Assembly (NCBI GenBank): GCA_017645945.1
Contig: JAGCNL010000036.1
Span: 47,891 to 111,890, forward strand
Reading direction: 5' to 3'
DNA: 64,000 nucleotides
DNA from: Salinivirgaceae bacterium
Lineage (GTDB): Bacteria; Bacteroidota; Bacteroidia; Bacteroidales; SZUA-534
This document shows positions 46,201 to 55,481 of the stretch, in pieces (positions within the stretch are counted from its first letter, which is position 1; each line of letters begins with the position of its first letter). A program made the position numbers and the translations under genes. The notes under the pieces were generated by a model that saw only the letters and a program-made list of their open reading frames with translations, ran no database searches and had not been told where the DNA came from.

Positions 46201-47803
46201 TGACGGTGTGGAGTACACAGTAACAGGCGTGGGTGCTTATTCGTTAAGCGGATGTGGCAACATTACATCAATATCGATTCCGAATACAGTGACAAGCATC
46301 AGCAATAATGCATTTGCCAACTGTACGAGCCTGGCATCAATATCAATTCCGAATTCAGTAACCACAATTGGCGGATATGCATTCTATAATTGCAAGAAAC
46401 TCGCATCGTTGACAATTCCAAAATCAGTTACCACTATTGGTAATGGTCTGTGCTCTTTCTGCGAAGAATTGGCGGCAATTGTTGTGGAAAGCGGAAATGC
46501 TAATTATGTTTCTGTTGATGGAGTATTGTATAATTCTGATATGACGCAGCTTGTTCAGTATCCTGTAGGAAAAGACGCAGAATCGTTTGAATTCCCTGAA
46601 ACTGTTACAAGTACACCTCGTTCGTCATTCAGAGGCTGCTCAAATTTGAAGAGTATTACATTCAACGATAAGCTTACTTCTATTGGCGGTTACGCATTCA
46701 ATGAGTGCGACAATCTGACAAGTGTGGTTATTAAAAAATCGGTTACCACCATCGGCGACAACGCATTTATGGGTTGCAGTAATTTGACCATATATTGCGA
46801 GGCCGAATCGCAACCTTCAGGATGGGACAGCGACTGGAATTCAAGTAACAGACCTGTTGTTTGGGGAATTTCTTCGGGTAATAATAACGAAGAGTTCAAT
46901 CCTGAGGACTTCACATACGGTATTATCAGCTTTAGCAAGATGACAGTTGAAATAGATGGCTACAACGGAACTAGCTCCAATATTGTGATTCCGTCGACAG
47001 TTGTTTTGGGTGGTGATGAATTCACAATTGTCTCCATTGCTGACGAGACTTTCAAGGATTGCGACAATCTAGTATCGGTGACACTTCCGAGCACTATAAC
47101 AAGCATAGGCGATGCTGCGTTCCAAAATTGCAGCAACTTGGAGTCGGTGTCGCTTCCAAACACAATCGAAACTATTGGTGCTGGTACGTTTGCTGAGTGC
47201 AGCAGTCTGACATCAGTTGAAATACCTAATAGTGTTACGTTTATTGGTAATAGCGCTTTCGCAGAATCGGGATTGACATCGGTTGTTATTCCTAATTCAG
47301 TCACAGAAATAAGCAGTTATGCGTTCCGTGATTGTGCTGACTTGGCTTCAGTTGAGATTCCAAATTCAGTTGCCACAATAGGAATGTGTGCTTTTGAAAA
47401 CTGCTCGGAACTGGGAACGGTTGTAATTCCTGGTTCAGTCAGCAGTATTGGCATAAAGGCATTCAGTGGCTGCAGCAATGCAACATTTGAATGTGATGTT
47501 GAGGCAAAACCCGAAGGCTGGGATGAGTGGTGGAATTACAACAGCCGTCCTGTTGTTTGGAAAAATGACGGACCTGGTACCGCTGTTGCTGAATCGGCCG
47601 CCGCTGCAGTCAACATCTATGCCCACGGAAACACAATTGTGGTGGAAAATGCTGATGACGAGATATTTGTGTATGACGCAATGGGACGATTGGTTTGTAG
47701 GGACGCGATTCATCGCGTCAGTGCGAAAATAACCGTCAACAACGCAGGCATTTACGTTGTCAAGGTTGGAAACACAGTTAAACGTGTAATAATAAATGAT
47801 TAG
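40292..47803 (+). CDS. Giant BspA-like leucine-rich-repeat surface protein with InlB-type repeats and T9SS-type tail
   Basis: The 2503-residue protein has a signal peptide (MKRLFSIAIAAMLAGQALAQ, from 40292 or 40298). Most of the chain is BspA/TpLRR repeats of about 23 residues, with the consensus I-P-x-S-V-T-x-I-G-x-x-A-F-x-x-C-x-x-L. Three divergent InlB B-repeats of about 70 residues (GYKFVKWSNG) lie at about 893-1099 and a fourth at about 1618-1688. The end, about 2431-2503, has the beta-sandwich pattern of a type IX secretion sorting domain (VYDAMGRLV, GIYVVKVGN). Such proteins of Tannerella and relatives bind host proteins, other bacteria or surfaces. Several repeat blocks end with NRPVVWG-like linkers. 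Two blocks of about 200 residues are almost identical. A strong terminator follows. Confidence 0.92.
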   Translation: MRMKRLFSIAIAAMLAGQALAQTTFTVGNLKYTVIDEENHYVSVNKSDYFPPNNLVIPETVVKEGVTYTIKSIVENAFKDYSFIESVSLPNTIESIGQGAFSGLAAIKSIDIPISVSSIGTNAFSGVTHLFYSGTATGSPWGAKHINGVLDENGVIYSDNTKSVIISYSGNNGSVTISGNVKLIDRDAFANCSKLKEVVISTTYNDESQYPQTPKIGDYAFSNCQNLERINLGDNILTIGNYAFSGCKKLTSIDIPQSAIYILSGVFMGCSSLTAINVAATNEGYSSVDGVFFNKDKTQLICYPQNKEGKKYIIPNSVTKLHNKSFYCTNNLDTVIITSGVQTIEGAAFQDARSITSVILPNSITKIESMTFYGCNSLESIAIPSSVKTIGDRAFYNCTKLKPIYIPTTVISIGGDAFMNVPLIIYNGTATGSRWGAKAIIKGEADYDGFVYADEEYKQLVGYIGDETMIDIPATVTTIGDKTFSYCSGLKSVTIPNTVTSISSTAFQGCNQLDTLQIYANSIGTEFSNITSLKSIYIGATVTSIATDAFSNCTNLEEVEFYSNTIGTAFSQKTSLKNVIIGNTVETIESGAFAGCTNLKTVEIPSTVTTIGADAFLNVKNIVNNSQATGSPWGALNVGGVEDDGGFIFSDSQKTNLVGYVGAGGDITIPNTVVSIAEKAFANCGNLTSVTISSTVASIALDAFSGCGSLTTIDVVSDNENFSAANGILFNKDKTTIIRCLEAKSATYTIPSTVTRIADSAFYNCKKITSITLADDLVGIGYGAFAGCTLLKFNNQSNASYLGKTGNNYFALIAANSTDITECTINSNCKVIAEDAFQNCSSLSEITIPMSVTNINKNAFKGCNSLTIKCKAVSQPAGWDNQWNPDNRPVEWTKQWTVTVAANNSAYGNVSGGGVVIDGSTADITATPKTGYKFVKWSNGLTNATATITVTKDTTLTAEFAIKTYMVSVAANNSSYGTVGGGGTVNHGSTTTITATPATGYKFVKWSNGSTKATETITVTSDLSLTAEFAIKTYTVAVSANNSSYGTVEGGGSVAHGSTATITATPKTGYKFVKWSNGSTNASETITVTSDLTLTAEFAFIIPEGNQEIPENPIAETPADSTSFRFSILSSSEHTAEVSGYSGTSGNVVIPSKTKIDGVEYIVTAIGDQSFRNNSTVVSVTIPNTVTTIKSNAFRHCVNLEYVVIPSSVTTIGEGPFSEYNKLTAIYVDSENTNFVSYDGVLYSADMKKLVQYPCSKPNSAFEIPNTVERIEYLSFSSCPNLNSLVLPSSLKTIKWWAIAACGPLKSLVIPNSVTTIEGNGIRNCKNLTIYCEAESKPSGWNSSWNSDGCPVEWGYLPSAQKDFKFTITSTSDKTVEVSGYTGTNAIVVIPKKTIIDGVEYTVTGIGAYSLQGRSSITSISIPNTVTSISNNVFANCTSLESISIPNSVTTIGGYAFYNCKKLASLTIPKSVTTIGNGLCSFCEELAVIVVESGNANYVSVDGVLYNSDMTQLVQYPVGKDAELFEFLETVTSTPRSSFRGCSNLKSITFNDKLTSIGGYAFNECDNLTSVFIKKTVTTIGDNAFMGCSNLTIYCEAESQPSGWDSDWNSSNRPVVWGTKQWKVTLTANNDDYGTVTGGGSVVNGSKVTITATPAAGCVFVKWSNGLTNASETITVTSDTTLTAEFIKSEVAIPEDNECSFSVNHYTGCYAAEMATFVGGKDVTIPTSMYINDELYTISSISSKCFQNNTSIISIFIPPTVTVIRDSAFAGCKNLEITCAFDSKPSCWSDSWNPDNLPVVWVCMASSEELDAPTDSVSFSYSYYQNSHTAILTKYYGYSSTVAVPEKIIIKGEEYTVTTILSSCFQDNRFIASLSIPATVTNIEDKAFAGCRSMKINCAYSSKPIGWSNTWNPDNLPVIWGTVEPSNSNAEPPVASDFTYRILSSSYRTVEIAGYTGTKTDIALPTKATIDGVEYTVTGVGAYSLSGCGNITSISIPNTVTSISNNAFANCTSLASISIPNSVTTIGGYAFYNCKKLASLTIPKSVTTIGNGLCSFCEELAAIVVESGNANYVSVDGVLYNSDMTQLVQYPVGKDAESFEFPETVTSTPRSSFRGCSNLKSITFNDKLTSIGGYAFNECDNLTSVVIKKSVTTIGDNAFMGCSNLTIYCEAESQPSGWDSDWNSSNRPVVWGISSGNNNEEFNPEDFTYGIISFSKMTVEIDGYNGTSSNIVIPSTVVLGGDEFTIVSIADETFKDCDNLVSVTLPSTITSIGDAAFQNCSNLESVSLPNTIETIGAGTFAECSSLTSVEIPNSVTFIGNSAFAESGLTSVVIPNSVTEISSYAFRDCADLASVEIPNSVATIGMCAFENCSELGTVVIPGSVSSIGIKAFSGCSNATFECDVEAKPEGWDEWWNYNSRPVVWKNDGPGTAVAESAAAAVNIYAHGNTIVVENADDEIFVYDAMGRLVCRDAIHRVSAKITVNNAGIYVVKVGNTVKRVIIND
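42970..43590 (+). repeat. Three tandem InlB-type B-repeats inside the BspA-like gene
   Basis: Three consecutive units of about 204 bp encode the pattern VTVAANNSxYGxVxGGG, then TATPxTGYKFVKWSNG and TLTAEF. They fit the divergent InlB B-repeat family. A fourth, separate copy occurs at 45145-45356. Units 2 and 3 are most alike. Confidence 0.85.
44539..45144 (+). repeat. Long internal duplication, copy 1
   Basis: This stretch of about 606 bp recurs at 46261-46866 with only scattered base changes and a constant offset of 1722 bp (574 codons, in frame). It codes for several LRR units and the QPSGWDSDWNSSNRPVVWG linker. Confidence 0.9.
46261..46866 (+). repeat. Long internal duplication, copy 2
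   Basis: Second copy of the block at 44539-45144. Differences include Val/Ala at NNVFAN versus NNAFAN and Leu/Pro at FEFLET versus FEFPET. The near identity contrasts with the weak likeness of the other LRR units. Confidence 0.9.
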
Positions 47804-47819
47804 CGTTAAATGATTAATG

Positions 47820-47860
47820 CAAAGAAAGCTGCAATTATTTGCAGCTTTCTTTGTTTTATA
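47820..47860 (+). terminator. Intrinsic terminator of the BspA-like gene
   Basis: A perfect 14-bp stem (CAAAGAAAGCTGCA at 47820-47833 and TGCAGCTTTCTTTG at 47840-47853) with a 6-nt loop is followed by TTTTATA. It starts 17 nt after the stop codon. Confidence 0.85.
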
Positions 47861-47895
47861 GGGTTCAAATCTTCAATTCAGTAAATCAGTCTTTG

Positions 47896-50398
<2,503 letters not shown>

Positions 50399-50429
50399 AT
50401 ATTTTTTATTAATTCAATCATTCTCTCAT

Positions 50430-50440
50430 TCAATCCTTCA
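50430..50440. repeat. Inverted copy of the TGAAGGATTGA repeat
   Basis: TCAATCCTTCA lies 32 bp before the ATG of the four-helix-bundle gene and is the exact reverse complement of the repeat core at 49987-49997. Similar TTCAATC words recur nearby (50411, 50428). Confidence 0.7.
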
Positions 50441-50450
50441 CGCATTAGCA

Positions 50451-53282
50451 TCAGTCCATCAATTCATTATCATTGGCAGCGTGCTTGTGCTGCATGTATT
50501 TGTCGCACTCGGCAAGCAGTTCGCCTTGGTCGATTGGCTTCTCGAGCAGGCGGTGAATGCCGATTTTCTTGCAGCGCTCGGCCACCTCGGGAATGGCGTA
50601 AGCCGTTTGCGCAATGATGTCGGCGTTGCGGTCGTACTCAAGAATCTGCTCCGAAGCGTCGAGACCGTTCATCTCGGGCATTCGCACGTCCATCAGCACC
50701 ATGTCAATATCGGGGTTGTCCTTGTATTGCTGAATGGCCTCAATTCCGTTCTTTGCGCGAATTACCTTCACCTTGGTACGCAGCATCAAACCTTGAAGCA
50801 GAATGAAGTTAAGTTCCTCATCTTCAGCAATCAAGATTGTGTGTCCAGTCCAGTCTGGAATCTCGTGAATGTTGTTTTTCGAGTCGTATATGATTGTCGA
50901 CATGCTCTCATCGTGCTCGTAAGGAATGTAGAAGATGAAGTTCGGATGGCCCGAGTTGATATTCTCAACCCACATTTTTCCGCCCATCATGGTAATCACC
51001 CTCTGCGCGATGATGATTGAAATGCCGTACGACTCCTCAATCTGCGACAGCGAAACATCGCTGCCTTCGTGCTCGTTGGCGTATGCCTCAAGTTCCTCGT
51101 GGGTGATGTCGCCAGTGTCGGTGTTGACAAAGAAGAATACCTTGTCGGCGGCTGTTCGGTAGCCGAAGTAAATGCAGTCAGTATCAGCAAATTTGATGAA
51201 TGTGGTGAGCATGTTTTTCAGAATCTGCTTCAGACGGAACGAGTCGGAGTGGACAATGATGTCATCTTCAATAGTGTCGATGAGCAGCGAGATAATCATA
51301 TTGTCCTTGTTGAGTTGCATCTTCTTGCTGTTGGCCAGATTATAGACATCGGCAACCACCGAGTTGAGGTTGAAGTCGGAGTATTTAATCTGAATGAATC
51401 CGCCCTCAATCTTCGAGTAGTCAACCATATCGTTCACAAGGTCAATAAGTTGATTGCCGTTCGACTGAATCATCTCGATAATCTCAATGCGCTGGTCGTA
51501 GGTCAGGTCGCTGTCGGCCAGGAGGTCGCTGTATTCGATGATTGTTTTAATAGGTATACGGATGTCGTGTCCGAGGTTGGCCATGAACGACGATTTGAGG
51601 CGGTCCGACTCCTGAAGTTTGTCGTTGGCGTTCTTCACCTGTTTCATGAATCGCTCAATGTCGGTGATGTCGCGTGTGTAGCCCAAAATGCCGAATATCC
51701 GCCCGTCGGTGGTTGCGAGTGGCATCTTGATGTTGTCGAATTTATGGTCGACGCACTGCGAGTCGGTGTGCCAACTCTGCTCAGTCCACAATTCGCCCGA
51801 TTTAAGCACATAGTTGTCCGTGGCAATATGGTATTCCGACATTTTTTTGCCAAACAGTTCGATGTCGTTTTTCCCGACGATATTCTCTCTCGGCATCTGG
51901 GTGTAGTCGCAGAAAGCCTTGTTCACTTGCAGATATGTGCCTTCAATCGATTTTAGATAGATGATGTCGGACGAAGCGTCGATGATTTCCTGAACCATGG
52001 CCTCGGGCAACATGTTGTGATAGAACAGATTGGTGTTGAACACTGGCGAAATCACTGCCGTGATGACAAACACTTCGGGCTGGTTGTCGTACTTGAACGG
52101 GTGCTTGATGGTCCAGCACGAGGCGTTGAAATACTTCGATTTGTATTCAATGGTGTTCAGAACCGCGTTGACTTGACCTTCAAAAATCTGCTTCTCAGCG
52201 TTCAGAATCGTTTCCGTTGTCTGCTCGTCGAAAATGTCAGCCCATTTTATGCCGTCTTTCGGAAGTTCGTCAATCTGTGCCACACCATGCAGGAAGGCGC
52301 GGCTTGCCCGTACAATTATTCCGTCCTTGTTGCTGATGGCGAACCAGAATGGTGCGCTCTCCATTAATGTCTGCAAAAGCGCGTTGCCCGATGGCATTAC
52401 AAGCGGCGACAGCGGATTGTGAATCATTGTGTCAATCTGCTCACGTGCCGAAACCTCAACCTCATCATATAGTGTGCGAATCCACAAATACATGCACAAA
52501 ACCGCCAAAATCAGAATGATGACGAAAAACAAAACCCACCTGGGCACCATATAGTGCACGCGTGATGTGTCGTGCAGCCATCGTTCGCTTATCGTTTCAA
52601 ATTCGCCATCCCTGAGCATGTTTTGCAGCATCACGCTCATTGTGCTGTCAAGTTTTTTTGACTCTTTTTTGACAGCAAACGCCAAAGGTTTGACAATGTA
52701 TGGTGTCGGCAGGAATTCTATGTTGTTGTATCTGTTTTCTGACAACGCATGCATGACCGCCGAAAGTGGCAGCACGGCGCAATCGTTGTAGCCGTCGGAG
52801 AGTATGTTCAGAGCCTCTTCAACCGATGTGACGTTCAGAATGTGCGATGTGCGGTGGCGGTAGAGAGCCTCAAAAGGGTAGTCGTTGCGAACAATTATCA
52901 CTTTCTTGTCCGACAGGCCGAAAATGGATTCAATGGGCTCGCCGCGACGGAAGCAGACCACATAGTTTATCTGTAAAGGCAAATCGTATTTGGTGTATCC
53001 TTCGGGCGCAGGCTCGTCGGCGGGGCAGCAGATGATGTCGGGTCTGAAGTTATCGTCGCAGGTCTCGCAGGTGAGCGTGTAGTAGCTCACATCGTATTTG
53101 CCGCCAAGCATGTTGGTCAGCACTTCGGGCAAGACGCCCGAGTTGCCTTTGTCCGAATCAAAATAGTATGGGTAAATATTTATCTGAGAATAAACAACAA
53201 GACTGTCGGCTGCAGAGGCTGACATGAAGCACAGCATTGACAGCATCGTGAATAACTTACGTAGATTCATATCAAACGACAT
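50451..53282 (-). CDS. Hybrid sensor histidine kinase with solute-binding-like sensor, PAS domains and receiver
   Basis: The 943-residue protein has a signal or anchor region (MNLRKLFTMLSMLCFMSASA; ATG at 53282 or 53270), a periplasmic domain like type 3 solute-binding proteins at about 25-240, one membrane segment at about 248-270, two PAS-like regions (about 310-420 and 435-555), a dimerisation domain with the phospho-acceptor His572 in NLGHDIRIP, an ATPase domain at about 670-790 and a receiver at about 815-930 with phospho-acceptor Asp865 in VLMDVRMP. The ATP-binding motifs look eroded: Thr694 stands where the N-box Asn is expected (KNMLTTFIKF), and the G2 region reads ESYGISIII with no Gly-x-Gly-x-Gly. 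No DNA-binding domain is attached, so it needs a separate output protein. Confidence 0.9.
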   Translation of the reverse strand: MSFDMNLRKLFTMLSMLCFMSASAADSLVVYSQINIYPYYFDSDKGNSGVLPEVLTNMLGGKYDVSYYTLTCETCDDNFRPDIICCPADEPAPEGYTKYDLPLQINYVVCFRRGEPIESIFGLSDKKVIIVRNDYPFEALYRHRTSHILNVTSVEEALNILSDGYNDCAVLPLSAVMHALSENRYNNIEFLPTPYIVKPLAFAVKKESKKLDSTMSVMLQNMLRDGEFETISERWLHDTSRVHYMVPRWVLFFVIILILAVLCMYLWIRTLYDEVEVSAREQIDTMIHNPLSPLVMPSGNALLQTLMESAPFWFAISNKDGIIVRASRAFLHGVAQIDELPKDGIKWADIFDEQTTETILNAEKQIFEGQVNAVLNTIEYKSKYFNASCWTIKHPFKYDNQPEVFVITAVISPVFNTNLFYHNMLPEAMVQEIIDASSDIIYLKSIEGTYLQVNKAFCDYTQMPRENIVGKNDIELFGKKMSEYHIATDNYVLKSGELWTEQSWHTDSQCVDHKFDNIKMPLATTDGRIFGILGYTRDITDIERFMKQVKNANDKLQESDRLKSSFMANLGHDIRIPIKTIIEYSDLLADSDLTYDQRIEIIEMIQSNGNQLIDLVNDMVDYSKIEGGFIQIKYSDFNLNSVVADVYNLANSKKMQLNKDNMIISLLIDTIEDDIIVHSDSFRLKQILKNMLTTFIKFADTDCIYFGYRTAADKVFFFVNTDTGDITHEELEAYANEHEGSDVSLSQIEESYGISIIIAQRVITMMGGKMWVENINSGHPNFIFYIPYEHDESMSTIIYDSKNNIHEIPDWTGHTILIAEDEELNFILLQGLMLRTKVKVIRAKNGIEAIQQYKDNPDIDMVLMDVRMPEMNGLDASEQILEYDRNADIIAQTAYAIPEVAERCKKIGIHRLLEKPIDQGELLAECDKYMQHKHAANDNELMD

Positions 53283-53323
53283 TTAATATAACCAAACCAG
53301 CTCGCCCGAAGGCAAACCAAATT

Positions 53324-53331
53324 CAAATTTA
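53324..53331 (-). promoter_or_regulatory. -7 promoter element before the hybrid sensor kinase gene
   Basis: TAAATTTG on the minus strand is a perfect TAnnTTTG, about 42 nt before the ATG at 53282. No clear -33 element. Confidence 0.35.
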
Positions 53332-53468
53332 ACATAAATTCTGTAAAGATTGAACAGCAAGATTCGGTTTTTGCCCATAATTGTTGGCGAATTCGTGAGT
53401 TTTTGAAACTATAGCCGCCATTCGCATTCGGCGTTCCATGTGCAAAATAAATCGAGGGTGAATTTTTT

Positions 53469-54677
53469 ATGGCAAAAACCTTTCCGACTGCAAATTTTTA
53501 TAACTTCGCGCTGTTTAAAAATTTCACAGCTTTGAAATACACACATTTTATCTCGGATTTATATAACGCAGACGCTTTAGTCGCCCGTTTCGCGCTGAAC
53601 GGCAAACCCACTGAATATCATGTCATGTTTCAGGTTACACGCCGTAATATGTCGTTTGCTGAGCAGTTAAATCATATTCAGGGAGCATTCAAGGAGTTCA
53701 ACACCACACGCATAACATCGGCCAAGCCGGTTTTTGTGCGTTATTTTTTGAGCGATGCCCATAATCAGATTGATTTGTTGCATAAATCGCTGAACGCCAC
53801 TCCGTGCGCTGTATCCATCGTGGAGCAGGCGCCGCTCAACGGGGCGAAAGTAGCAATGTGGTGTATTTTCCAGACTGATGTTGAGATTGAATCATCGCAC
53901 GATGCATTTATTGTCAAGCACAATGGATATTCACATATCTGGAACACTTATCTGCACAGTTCGCAGGGAACAACCGAGGAGCAGACCAGAAAGCTTTTCT
54001 CTGATTACATTGAGGTGTTGAGGAAGCACAATGTGACGCTTGCCGATAATTGCATGCGTACATGGCTGTTTGTTCAAAACATCGATACAAATTACGGCGG
54101 AGTGGTGAAAGCACGTCGTGAATTCTTTGAGAAAGAAGGACTTAACAGTAACACTCATTATATTGCAAGCACAGGTATCGGTGGTCGTCATGCCGATCCG
54201 AAATGCACGGTTGTACTTGACGCATACGCGCTTAAAGGTTTCAAACCCGAGCAGATACAATATTTGATGGCCAAAGACAACTTGAACCGGACATCAGACT
54301 ACGGCGTCACATTCGAGCGTGGAACAACCATCCATTATGGTGACCGTAACCATGTGATTGTCAGCGGAACAGCAAGCATAAACAACAAAGGTGAGGTGGT
54401 TTATCAGGGCGATGTCAACAAGCAGGCCGACCGCATGCTTGAAAATGTTGAGGCTTTGCTGAAGGAGGGAGGCGCAACGTTGTCCGATTTGGCATCGGTG
54501 GTGATCTATCTGCGTGACTACGCTGATTATGCCACTGTTAAGGCTTGGGCTGATTACCGCTTGCCGGATGTTCCAAAAATCTTTGTGCAAGCTGCCGTCT
54601 GCCGCCACGATTGGCTTATTGAGATGGAGTGCATGGCAGTTGTGGAAAGCAACAATAGCGAATTTTCAGATTTTTAG
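53469..54677 (+). CDS. Two-domain Rid-like (YjgF/YER057c/UK114) protein
   Basis: The 402-residue product lacks a signal peptide. Its C-terminal third, about 285-395, is a Rid-type domain (HVIVSGTASINNKGEVVYQGDVNKQADRMLENVEALLKEGGATLSDLASVVIYLRDYADY). The first part, about 60-260, looks like a degenerate Rid or chorismatase-like fold (VRYFLSDAHNQ near 97, RTWLFVQNIDTNYGG near 198, ASTGIGGRHADP near 236). Small Rid proteins deaminate reactive enamine intermediates; large two-domain relatives such as FkbO or Hyg5 split chorismate. The Rid arginine is not obvious in the C-terminal domain, so the reaction is open. The gene ends at a clear terminator before the V-ATPase operon. Confidence 0.8.
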   Translation: MAKTFPTANFYNFALFKNFTALKYTHFISDLYNADALVARFALNGKPTEYHVMFQVTRRNMSFAEQLNHIQGAFKEFNTTRITSAKPVFVRYFLSDAHNQIDLLHKSLNATPCAVSIVEQAPLNGAKVAMWCIFQTDVEIESSHDAFIVKHNGYSHIWNTYLHSSQGTTEEQTRKLFSDYIEVLRKHNVTLADNCMRTWLFVQNIDTNYGGVVKARREFFEKEGLNSNTHYIASTGIGGRHADPKCTVVLDAYALKGFKPEQIQYLMAKDNLNRTSDYGVTFERGTTIHYGDRNHVIVSGTASINNKGEVVYQGDVNKQADRMLENVEALLKEGGATLSDLASVVIYLRDYADYATVKAWADYRLPDVPKIFVQAAVCRHDWLIEMECMAVVESNNSEFSDF

Positions 54678-54703
54678 GTTAATGATAGCGATTGAGAACA
54701 GTG

Positions 54704-54738
54704 AGGCTCGGGAGTTTTCCTGAGCCTTTTGTTTTTTT
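54704..54738 (+). terminator. Intrinsic terminator after the Rid-like gene
   Basis: A 10-bp stem with one imperfect pair (AGGCTCGGGA at 54704-54713 and TCCTGAGCCT at 54718-54727) is followed by TTTGTTTTTTT. It insulates the V-ATPase operon from upstream transcription. Confidence 0.82.
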
Positions 54739-54795
54739 GCGCTCTATTAAGCACACAAAATTGGCAGTTGCTGCCGTTTCAATCTTCTTTTTTCT

Positions 54796-54803
54796 TATGT
54801 TTG
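54796..54803 (+). promoter_or_regulatory. -7 promoter element of the V-ATPase operon
   Basis: TATGTTTG is a perfect TAnnTTTG, 66 nt before the ATG of the subunit E gene and after the upstream terminator. The nearest TTG (54768-54770) is 25 nt away, too far for a normal -33. Confidence 0.4.
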
Positions 54804-54817
54804 TGAATGTTCGCTCT

Positions 54818-54838
54818 TGCGCTGAAAAGCGCGAAAAT
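54818..54838 (+). other. GAAA-tetraloop hairpin in the V-ATPase leader
   Basis: The leader holds GCGCT-GAAA-AGCGC, a 5-bp G/C stem closed by a GNRA-type tetraloop, with T-G and T-A pairs possible below. It lies between the likely transcription start and the first ATG. It may affect message stability or translation; no known riboswitch class is recognised. Confidence 0.3.
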
Positions 54839-54869
54839 CTGTTATAAGAACATTGATAAACAGCTATAT

Positions 54870-55481
54870 ATGCAAAACAAACTGCAAGAATTGACCGACA
54901 GACTTTATGCTGAAGGACTGTCGAAAGGTAAACAGGAGGGTGAGGCTCTGGTTCAGAAAGCCAAGGCTGAGGCCGAAGAGATTGTCAATCAGGCTAAAGC
55001 GGAGGCGGCGCGGATTGTTGCCGATGCACAGAAATCGGCCGACGAACTGAAGCAGAAAACCGAGGCCGACATTCGTATGGCAGGAGCGCAGAGCGTGGCC
55101 GCCATCAGGCACGAGGTGGAGACAATGATTGTGGCACAGGCTGTGGAGCCAGCTGTCAAGCAGACTCTTGCCGACACTGATTTCGCCAGCCAGATGCTGA
55201 TGGCCATTGTCAAGGCCTTCAACCCTGCCGATGCGGCACCAGCCGATTTGGACGTCATTCTGCCCGAATCAGTGAAGGCGGCAGCCGAGAAGTTCCTGAA
55301 AAGCGAGACTGCTCGCCAACTCAACGCCAATCTGACTGTCGAATACTCGAAGAAGTTGAACGCAGGATTCAAAATCTCGCCCCAAGACGGCGGCTACATG
55401 CTGCAGTTCACTGACGAGGAGTTTACGCGGCTCATCAGTTCGTATCTGCGCCCTGCGGCGAAAAAATTACTGTTCGGATAG
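54870..55481 (+). CDS. V-type ATP synthase subunit E
   Basis: The start at 54870 (MQNKLQELTDRLYAEGLSKG) gives 203 residues; earlier in-frame codons lie in the leader. Subunit E forms the peripheral stalk that holds the V1 head still against the membrane part. The first 90 residues or so are a long charged helix rich in Ala, Glu, Lys and Gln (EALVQKAKAEAEEIVNQAKAEA), as expected for the stalk, and the C-terminal half is a compact alpha-beta domain ending RPAAKKLLFG. It opens the operon E-DUF2764-A-B-D-I-K; the next gene starts right after its stop codon. Confidence 0.88.
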   Translation: MQNKLQELTDRLYAEGLSKGKQEGEALVQKAKAEAEEIVNQAKAEAARIVADAQKSADELKQKTEADIRMAGAQSVAAIRHEVETMIVAQAVEPAVKQTLADTDFASQMLMAIVKAFNPADAAPADLDVILPESVKAAAEKFLKSETARQLNANLTVEYSKKLNAGFKISPQDGGYMLQFTDEEFTRLISSYLRPAAKKLLFG

